Of a DNA stretch of 34,696 bases, positions 30,208 to 34,696 are shown one piece after another; positions within the stretch are counted from its first letter, which is position 1, and each line of letters starts with the position of its first letter. A model generated the notes under the pieces. The model had not been told where the DNA came from, made no database searches, and saw nothing but the letters and a program-made list of their open reading frames with translations. A program made the translations under genes and the position numbers. The DNA is from a virus, in the IMG/VR virus record IMGVR_UViG_3300046002_003237, positions 1 through 34,696 of that record; one strand, written 5' to 3'.

Positions 30208-31228
30208 CACGTTCACTGGCGTTGGCGGCGCAGACATGGGCTTCGAGGCTGCTGGCATGACGGTTGCGTGGCAGTGCGAACTGGATGCGTGGAAGCGCAG
30301 CGTTCTTGCGGCGCACTATCCGAGCATCCCTATCTATGATGACATTACGACATTGTTTGATCCCGAACCAGTAGACCTTATGGTCGGCGGGTTCCCATGC
30401 CAAGACTTGTCCATTGCAGGCAAACGAAAAGGATTTACTGGTGAACGATCAGTCCTCGCTTTTGAGTTCCTCCGACTTGCAGAAACTCTCAAACCACGAT
30501 GGCTCGTACTTGAGAATGTTCCAGGCCTCCTCTCTTCCAACAAGGGACTTGACTTCCAACGACTCTTGCGAGAAGTGGCCGCTTGTGGGTACGGCGTGGG
30601 GTACCGCTGCTTGGACGCCAGATATTTCGGAGTACCGCAGCGGCGCCGGCGAATCTTCGTTGTCGCCCGTCGAGTTGAAACTGGTGTCGATCCTAGAGCC
30701 GCTAGTGGATTCGCGTTACAATCTCTCTGCGAAAGCGGCAGCGGGGATACTACGCCGTGCGTCCCGCCGTGGCAGGACACTGCCCGAACCGTTGGGGGCG
30801 GCGCTGAAGAGGGTCGCATCGTCGGAGCTCTAAGCGCGCGAGGTTACACGCAGTACACGGATCAAGAGTTTGTCCGTGGCGGCCAGCTCGTAACCGGGGA
30901 CGACATGATTGCGTATCGTAAGAGTGCGCGCGTAAATGCTGATCCAGATTCGCCTGAGACTTGGGTTGATGATGGTCGGGCGAACACGCTGAACAAGTTC
31001 GATGTTGGTGATGTGCGCACTACGCACGCTGTGGTCGGTTCAGTGGTACGAAGACTTTCCCCAACGGAATGCGAGGCACTGATGGGATGGCCGCGCAACT
31101 GGACGGCACCCGAAGGCGTCAAGGCGCCCGACTCTCGACGCTACGCAGCATGCGGCGACGGCATCGTTGCTAACGTGGCGTACTGGATTGGACAACGCAT
31201 CATGCAGATCGACAAGGAGACACAGTGA
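30194..31228 (+). CDS. C5-cytosine DNA methyltransferase
   Basis: A 344-residue enzyme that methylates carbon 5 of cytosine in DNA using S-adenosylmethionine. Motif I is FTGVGGADMGF (7-17). Motif IV is GGFPCQDLS with the catalytic Cys69. Motif VI is ENVPGL (107-112), motif VIII QRRRRIF (149-155), and motif X GDGIVANVAYWIG near the end. The stretch from about 160 to 285 is the target-recognition region. No restriction endonuclease gene is near, so it is an orphan, probably protecting phage DNA. A second reading frame with its own start signals lies inside it (30441-30833). It overlaps the upstream gene by 14 nt and the RuvC-like gene by GTGA. Confidence 0.92.
   Translation: MRVGSTFTGVGGADMGFEAAGMTVAWQCELDAWKRSVLAAHYPSIPIYDDITTLFDPEPVDLMVGGFPCQDLSIAGKRKGFTGERSVLAFEFLRLAETLKPRWLVLENVPGLLSSNKGLDFQRLLREVAACGYGVGYRCLDARYFGVPQRRRRIFVVARRVETGVDPRAASGFALQSLCESGSGDTTPCVPPWQDTARTVGGGAEEGRIVGALSARGYTQYTDQEFVRGGQLVTGDDMIAYRKSARVNADPDSPETWVDDGRANTLNKFDVGDVRTTHAVVGSVVRRLSPTECEALMGWPRNWTAPEGVKAPDSRRYAACGDGIVANVAYWIGQRIMQIDKETQ
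30441..30833 (+). CDS. Overlapping gene inside the methyltransferase (Ser-rich, ILRRAxxRGRxLP)
   Basis: A 130-residue frame, offset from the methyltransferase frame. It has AAAAGGA 7 nt before GTG 30441. The protein has a Ser-rich start (SSLLSSSDLQKLSNHDGSY), SLPTRDLTSNDSCEKWPLVG, AWGTAAWTPDISEY and the C-terminal block YNLSAKAAAGILRRASRRGRTLP followed by EPLGAALKRVA. I recall similar hypothetical proteins in phages ending 'LSaKACaGILRRAEKRGreLP..L..AL'. Shifted by one base, that block reads as the methyltransferase segment 'ESLRGdPaPrREAgqgaA', so the overlap appears to recur across phages. Whether it is translated is not proven. Function unknown. Confidence 0.55.
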   Translation: MNDQSSLLSSSDLQKLSNHDGSYLRMFQASSLPTRDLTSNDSCEKWPLVGTAWGTAAWTPDISEYRSGAGESSLSPVELKLVSILEPLVDSRYNLSAKAAAGILRRASRRGRTLPEPLGAALKRVASSEL

Positions 31229-31710
31229 GTAAGCATTATCTTGGACTAGACGTAAGCCCCCTTCGTATCGGATGGGCAGTAGTCGAAGGCAACGGTGATG
31301 ATGCTGAGATCACTGATCACGGAGTCATCATCTTCGACAGCAAGGCGTGGGTCACGCCGGGGATGCGCAGCGACAGGCTTGAGGACTTGGCGGATAAGCA
31401 CGCCAGCATTGACATGGTTGGCCTGGAGGCTGTGTTTGTTGGGCCGAACAAGCTTGGTTCTATTCGTGCTGCGATGGCGCTCGGTCAGGTTGAGAGCATT
31501 GTGGATTACTTGTGGCCGGAGGTGGATCAGAAGATCCTTGTCGCTACGCAGTGGCGAGCGGCGTGTGGCATTGCTCAGGGTGGTAAGGCCGGCGTGATGG
31601 ATTGGTCTGTGAGTGCGTGTCGTGCTTATGGTGTGCATCCTCCTGAGAATCAGGATGCTGCTGATGCTACGGCGATTGCGTGGGCAACGATGGTGCGGGA
31701 CGATGGATGA
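31225..31710 (+). CDS. RuvC-like Holliday junction resolvase
   Basis: A 161-residue RNase H-fold nuclease. YLGLDVSPLRIGWAVVEG holds Asp9, GLEAVFVGPN holds Glu68, and the C-terminal NQDAADATAIAWA supplies the last acidic pair (Asp144, Asp147), as in RuvC. It would cut branched recombination intermediates before packaging. It starts with GTG in a GTGA junction, with AAGGAG upstream, directly after the methyltransferase. Fits the recombination set RecT-like, nuclease and SSB upstream. Confidence 0.87.
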   Translation: MSKHYLGLDVSPLRIGWAVVEGNGDDAEITDHGVIIFDSKAWVTPGMRSDRLEDLADKHASIDMVGLEAVFVGPNKLGSIRAAMALGQVESIVDYLWPEVDQKILVATQWRAACGIAQGGKAGVMDWSVSACRAYGVHPPENQDAADATAIAWATMVRDDG

Positions 31711-32230
31711 GCATTGGTTAGACAGAGCTATCGAGGATAAGCTTGGTGAGGTTATTGATAGGTACCGGGCGCAGGGCAAGGCGGTCAATAACGTTGGTGC
31801 GCTCAGAACTAGGGTTGCTGCTGACATTCAAGGGTTGCGTGGCACTGCTGCTTGGGTGTCGCTGAAGCAGAAGTATGATCCTGCTCCGCAGGTTAGGGTT
31901 GGTCAGTGTACTGCGTGCAGCAAGCCTTTCCAGCGCGACTCTGTTAGTGCTTGGCTTGAGGATAAGAAGGGTTGGGAGTTCTGCTCGAAGGAGTGTATGG
32001 AGGATGAGAAGCATCATCCGATTAGTTGGGCAGAGTTCAAGGGGCGGGTGCGTGAGAAGGGTAGTGTGAGTACGCATCGGTTGGAGATTGTGGATGGCGA
32101 GCTGGTTCCTGGTGGGCAGATTACGATTACGTGGGATGAAATCAAAAACGTGGGAAAGCCTATCCCCGATTTGCCTACGACGGGGGCCGCCGCTGTTGCT
32201 GTTGTTGATGATGAGATTGAGTGGGATTAG
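31703..32230 (+). CDS. Putative zinc-finger protein, 175 aa
   Basis: Starts inside the resolvase end (8-nt overlap). The N-terminal part is helical (WLDRAIEDKLGEVIDRYRAQGKAVNN). CTACSKPF and FCSKECMEDE form a likely TRASH/FCS-like zinc site. The C-terminus is beta-rich, with an acidic tail (VVDDEIEWD). No exact family recognised. The acidic tail recalls single-strand-binding or partner-recruiting tips, but this is only a resemblance. Next gene begins two bases after the stop. Confidence 0.68.
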   Translation: MDEHWLDRAIEDKLGEVIDRYRAQGKAVNNVGALRTRVAADIQGLRGTAAWVSLKQKYDPAPQVRVGQCTACSKPFQRDSVSAWLEDKKGWEFCSKECMEDEKHHPISWAEFKGRVREKGSVSTHRLEIVDGELVPGGQITITWDEIKNVGKPIPDLPTTGAAAVAVVDDEIEWD

Positions 32231-32231
32231 A

Positions 32232-32495
32232 ATGGATGACGACTCGTACGAGATGAACCTCATGATGCTAACTGCGAACCTGCACTTCGAGCATTACTAC
32301 GGCAACGAGGCAGAGGCGCAATGGGTTCGCAAGTTGTGGCGTTCCGTTGGGCGCAAAGCTGGCATCAAGGTTAGAACGTACGATGTGAAGCAGCTCGGGT
32401 TTGTCCAAGTTGAGCGGCTAACGGTGCTTCCGCAAGACGTTCAGATAGAGAAGATGGCTTTTGCGTATGCGCGTGACAAGATGCGCGGCGCATAA
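32232..32495 (+). CDS. Hypothetical protein, 87 aa
   Basis: No family recognised. MDDDSYEMNLMMLTANLHFEHYYGNEAEAQWVRKLWRSVGRKAG suggests an acidic N-terminus followed by a helix, then a beta segment (KVRTYDVKQLGFVQVERLTV) and a final helix. The chosen ATG at 32232 follows the previous stop by one base; the frame is open further upstream but would overlap the zinc protein over most of its length. Confidence 0.65.
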   Translation: MDDDSYEMNLMMLTANLHFEHYYGNEAEAQWVRKLWRSVGRKAGIKVRTYDVKQLGFVQVERLTVLPQDVQIEKMAFAYARDKMRGA

Positions 32496-32500
32496 TCGTG

Positions 32501-32506
32501 TAGCAT
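32501..32506 (+). promoter_or_regulatory. Possible -10 element before the 24-residue peptide gene
   Basis: TAGCAT at 32501-32506, predicted start near 32513, AAAGGGA next, ATG at 32527. No clear -35 box at normal spacing. Confidence 0.4.
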
Positions 32507-32526
32507 TTGTTGCAAAGGGAGATGTG

Positions 32527-32601
32527 ATGAGAGACTTGATTCCGTACGTGATCCTTGCTTTACTAGTCTTGTTCCTCACAACTAAGGCAGGAAGAACATG
32601 A
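32527..32601 (+). CDS. 24-residue single-pass membrane peptide
   Basis: The peptide MRDLIPYVILALLVLFLTTK ends in AGRT. Residues 5-18 are a membrane helix with charges at both ends, fitting insertion in the inner membrane. AAAGGGA lies 6 nt before the ATG, and its stop overlaps the next ATG (ATGA). Both signals support translation. Function unknown; such peptides in early phage operons can affect membrane proteins of the host. Confidence 0.62.
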   Translation: MRDLIPYVILALLVLFLTTKAGRT

Positions 32602-32780
32602 CTAACTGGTTGGAACAGGCATCCGTGTCGTTAGACAAAGCGATGCATGAGTATCGCCACAACACTTACTTGCATCAAGTAACGGGCAATGAAGAGAAGC
32701 GCGTTAGGTATGCGTGTCGCGTCGCATACGAAGAGGGACTGCGCAATGCAAAACGAATGAGCGAGGAGAAGGGCGCATGA
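32598..32780 (+). CDS. Hypothetical small protein, 60 aa
   Basis: No family recognised. TNWLEQASVSLDKAMHEYRHN and ACRVAYEEGLRNAKRMSEEKG would form two helices. AGGAAG precedes the ATG, which overlaps the stop of the membrane peptide gene. The Shine-Dalgarno of the next gene (GAGGAGAAGG) lies in its last codons. Confidence 0.65.
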   Translation: MTNWLEQASVSLDKAMHEYRHNTYLHQVTGNEEKRVRYACRVAYEEGLRNAKRMSEEKGA

Positions 32781-33073
32781 ATACACTAATGGAAACCCGC
32801 ACACTGCACTCGTCCGCGTTGTATCGCACGATGTGGCGCAGCGTGATGCACGCGCTCGGCGATGCTGCTGCTGCTGACCAGGTGATGCAGAGCGTGATGG
32901 ATACGCATCCGCATCTTGCTGAGGTGTGGGATGCGAATACGTGTCGCGCTTGCAAGGCGATCCTGTCGCAGCTGGATAAGGCTGAGGCTTCGCCGTACTG
33001 CGAGTGCTGTCGGATGGATGCTGATCCGCCGGAGTATTACGAGCGGAACGTGAAGATGTATGGGGGCGAGTGA
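32777..33073 (+). CDS. Putative zinc protein with CRAC/CECC, 98 aa
   Basis: Starts at an ATGA junction. The first half is helical (SSALYRTMWRSVMHALGDAAAADQVMQSVMDTH). CRACKAILSQLDKAEASPYCECC at about residues 56-78 could form a zinc finger with two CxxC pairs. The end (DPPEYYERNVKMYGG) is aromatic and charged. No family recognised. Next gene overlaps by one base (TGATG). Confidence 0.66.
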   Translation: MNTLMETRTLHSSALYRTMWRSVMHALGDAAAADQVMQSVMDTHPHLAEVWDANTCRACKAILSQLDKAEASPYCECCRMDADPPEYYERNVKMYGGE

Positions 33074-33183
33074 TGGTCAAGGGCAGGGTTGGTAGGGCGA
33101 AGGCTGCTGCTGCTATGCAGCGTAGGCTGGATCGAGGCGCGGCGAAGGCTGCGCGTAAGGCGTTGCGTAAGCAGGCGGCTTGA
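33073..33183 (+). CDS. 36-residue Arg/Lys/Ala-rich peptide
   Basis: MVKGRVGRAKAAAAMQRRLD followed by RGAAKAARKALRKQAA. Eleven or so Lys/Arg and many Ala make a strongly basic helix, as in nucleic-acid-binding peptides. It starts in a TGATG junction. Its stop codon lies within a TTGACG box of the promoter for the next gene. Whether it is a stable protein is not known. Confidence 0.55.
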   Translation: MVKGRVGRAKAAAAMQRRLDRGAAKAARKALRKQAA

Positions 33184-33209
33184 CGCGCACACGATTGTGT
33201 GTGTAGGAT
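33180..33209 (+). promoter_or_regulatory. Sigma-70-type promoter for the distal early genes
   Basis: TTGACG (33180-33185), 18 nt, TAGGAT (33204-33209). Predicted start near 33216; leader contains GAGGAGGTC before ATG 33242. This is the best -35/-10 pair I find in the window. Confidence 0.68.
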
Positions 33210-33241
33210 GGGCAAACCCTAGACCTGAGGAGGTCGAAGTA

Positions 33242-33412
33242 ATGGACAAAGTAGGAACGCTTTTTATCTGGTTGGGCGGGAATCTTTCTGATGGGTTTAC
33301 CGCCGTTGGCCCGTATCAGAGCTTTGATGATGTCTGCGAGGCGCATGATTGTGACGAGGGCTGGCTCATGGTACTTGAGCCGCCGGTGCGTTCTGAGGAG
33401 GTGGCGGCATGA
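33242..33412 (+). CDS. Hypothetical protein, 56 aa
   Basis: Short protein starting DKVGTLFIWLGGNLSDGFTAVGPYQSFDDVCEAHD and ending EEVAA. No family recognised. GAGGAGGTC precedes the ATG. The last codons hold GAGGAGG, the Shine-Dalgarno of the next gene, which starts in an ATGA overlap. It is the first gene after a strong promoter. Confidence 0.68.
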   Translation: MDKVGTLFIWLGGNLSDGFTAVGPYQSFDDVCEAHDCDEGWLMVLEPPVRSEEVAA

Positions 33413-33603
33413 GTGACTACGAACATGGATGGACGGTAGTCGAGTGCTACCCGAACGAGAAGGGAGCGGACGCTATCTTCCGCGTGTATGGAGTTTGGCG
33501 CACGGAAGAGGAGGCGTTGGACTACCTTGCGGAGTGCCGCGATGATGACGGCGCAGCTGACGGCGATGCGTGGACTACGGTTCGCATTCGGGTGGCTTCG
33601 TGA
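33409..33603 (+). CDS. Hypothetical acidic protein, 64 aa
   Basis: SDYEHGWTVVECYPNEKGADAIFRVYGVWRTEEEALDYLAEC reads as a small alpha/beta fold: a beta hairpin followed by a helix, then TTVRIRVAS. No family recognised. ATGA overlap upstream and TGATG downstream. Confidence 0.68.
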   Translation: MSDYEHGWTVVECYPNEKGADAIFRVYGVWRTEEEALDYLAECRDDDGAADGDAWTTVRIRVAS

Positions 33604-33995
33604 TGAGTAAGATGGGCGAGAAGTTTACAGAGCAGCAAGCCGCAGAGCACATGAACAAGGTATGGGTTACTCACTGGGATAATAGGTTTGATCCGCCGCT
33701 TCCATACATAAGAGAAAAAGGGGACAACAGCATGGGCAAGTCGGGCGAAAAGTTTACGGAGGATCAGGCCAAAGAGTACGAGGATCGAGGGGCGAACCGA
33801 TCCGAAGAGCTGGCCGACCTGCTCACCATCGGCGAGATGACGGACATTATTGCCGCGCTTTCGTACGCTTGCAACAGTGTGCATTTTCGCACCAATGGAA
33901 TGTTCGCGATCCGTAGTGTGATGTGGGAAGCGCGAGCCATTGCCGAGCGTAATGAGTACGCTGGCGACCACGACTACCCGGAGGCAGCATCGTGA
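33603..33995 (+). CDS. Hypothetical protein with N-terminal duplication, 130 aa
   Basis: The start SKMGEKFTEQQAAEHMNK is repeated at residues 44-62 as MGKSGEKFTEDQAKEYEDR. The second copy begins with its own ATG (33732) and AAAAAGGGG 8 nt upstream, so a shorter 87-residue product is likely too. The rest is helical (SEELADLLTIGEMTDIIAALSYACNSVHFRTNGMFAIRSVMWEARAIAE). No family recognised. It looks like two small genes fused by loss of a stop, or an internal duplication. Confidence 0.68.
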   Translation: MSKMGEKFTEQQAAEHMNKVWVTHWDNRFDPPLPYIREKGDNSMGKSGEKFTEDQAKEYEDRGANRSEELADLLTIGEMTDIIAALSYACNSVHFRTNGMFAIRSVMWEARAIAERNEYAGDHDYPEAAS

Positions 33996-34225
33996 GTAAG
34001 ATCCTTAGAGCAGACGATATCGTCTGGTACAACTGCGCCGACGGATCGTGGGGCGGATGCGAGTCCGACGATCTTGTGATTGTGCGCCTAGCGGACATGA
34101 CCGAAGATGAACGCGCGCTACTTGACGAGGCCGACGAGTATCATCGGAGTCCGCGCGAGGCTATCGTCGGGGCGTACGAGCGGATGGAATCGTACAAGCG
34201 TCATCACCCGGAGGAGGCGGCATGA
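33992..34225 (+). CDS. Hypothetical acidic protein, 77 aa
   Basis: Starts with GTG in GTGA, with GGAGGCAG in the end of the previous gene as Shine-Dalgarno. SKILRADDIVWYNCADGSWGG is probably beta, ADMTEDERALLDEADEYHRS helical. No family recognised. Its start (ILRAD) resembles that of the last gene in the window (ILRAD), so the two may be distant paralogues in their N-termini. Confidence 0.68.
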   Translation: MSKILRADDIVWYNCADGSWGGCESDDLVIVRLADMTEDERALLDEADEYHRSPREAIVGAYERMESYKRHHPEEAA

Positions 34226-34482
34226 GCCGTTACCAGGACGACATCATCGGTCTAGTCAATCGGTGCGACTGGATCTCGCCACCGAATGAGAAGCTCCCCG
34301 GCCTGTGCGACCACGTACGCGGCCTGCTAAACGTTGCCGATTCGCAGACGTACATGTTGTGGGATCGCGAACGCGCAGCCCTGATTAGTTGTGCTGAGGA
34401 ACTGATCGGCATGATGGAACGCGGACTAGAGGAGGACGCGGTGGCTGAGGCTGAAGCGTACGCGCGAGAGGCAGCATCGTGA
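34222..34482 (+). CDS. Hypothetical protein, 86 aa
   Basis: ATGA overlap with GAGGAGG upstream. The protein is helical (SRYQDDIIGLVNRCDWISPPNEKLPGLCDHVRGLLNVAD, then AALISCAEELIGMMERGLEED). No family recognised. It ends AREAAS, where GAGGCAG serves as Shine-Dalgarno of the next GTG. Confidence 0.66.
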   Translation: MSRYQDDIIGLVNRCDWISPPNEKLPGLCDHVRGLLNVADSQTYMLWDRERAALISCAEELIGMMERGLEEDAVAEAEAYAREAAS

Positions 34483-34694
34483 TCCTTCGCGCCGATATCG
34501 TCGTGCCGAAAGCCGACGCATACATCGTCGCAGCTCGACGCATCCCGACTAGTTGGAGTATCTGCAACGGGCCGAACCTGTCCGAGTTTGTCCGCGCCTA
34601 TCCAGGGTGGGGCTACTACGTAACGGGTGGCGTCGAGTCGTCGTGGCGTGGCGGTGTGCGGTTGCTGCACGAAGCGGAGGCTACTGGCTGGTAG
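34479..34694 (+). CDS. Hypothetical protein, 71 aa
   Basis: Starts with GTG in a GTGA junction. ILRADIVVPKADAYIVAARRIPTS then SICNGPNLSEFVRAYPGWGYYVTGG; compact alpha/beta appearance. No family recognised. It ends with TAG in TAGTG, so the next gene probably starts with the GTG at 34694, outside the window. Confidence 0.65.
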   Translation: MILRADIVVPKADAYIVAARRIPTSWSICNGPNLSEFVRAYPGWGYYVTGGVESSWRGGVRLLHEAEATGW

Positions 34695-34696
34695 TG

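Overview
The window is about 34.7 kb of a tailed double-stranded DNA phage genome, cut at both ends, with every convincing gene on the + strand. It opens inside the large terminase gene and ends exactly at a TAGTG stop/start junction that probably begins the next gene. No tape measure, tail tube, sheath or tail terminator is seen. Portal, SU10-like capsid, adaptor-like, nozzle-like and very large basic internal proteins are present, so a short-tailed (podovirus-like) virion is the best reading. No integrase, tRNA, DNA polymerase, primase or helicase is seen in the window. Several things point to an actinobacterial host, as an inference: -10-only leaderless promoters, an Rpf/transglycosylase-like protein, an NlpC/P60 peptidase and a CHAP endolysin.

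Layout. 1-4256: terminase, several small head-associated genes, a spike-base-like protein, a tail collar protein and a second fibre-like protein. 4256-8204: portal, scaffold-like protein and major capsid protein, closed by a strong hairpin terminator. 8239-14606: unknown protein, a two-domain glycosyltransferase, a zinc protein, adaptor-like protein, large nozzle-like protein and a second collar protein. 14628-22769: four genes leading to a 1,792-residue protein; three of them (from 14885, 16057 and 17391) have basic or proline/alanine-rich N-termini and are candidate internal or ejected proteins. 22770-25844: lysis region with NlpC/P60 peptidase, XhlA-like membrane protein, PG-binding/CHAP endolysin, metallophosphoesterase, two-helix holin and a small helical protein. 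25877-34694: recombination and early genes. These are a RecT-like annealing protein, Cas4/RecB-like nuclease, HTH/zinc protein, SSB, Rpf-like protein, Gfo/Idh/MocA oxidoreductase, C5-cytosine methyltransferase with an overlapping second reading frame, RuvC-like resolvase and a train of small genes coupled through ATGA, GTGA, TGATG or TAATG junctions.

Regulation. In the structural half, eight genes have a TANNNT hexamer exactly 6 nt before the start codon, which puts the predicted transcription start on the first base of the start codon (leaderless mRNA). Early and lysis genes instead use Shine-Dalgarno sites, and two of their promoters have recognisable -35 boxes. The main leads are this leaderless set, the dual-coded methyltransferase, the structured terL-downstream segment and the in-frame duplicated early gene.
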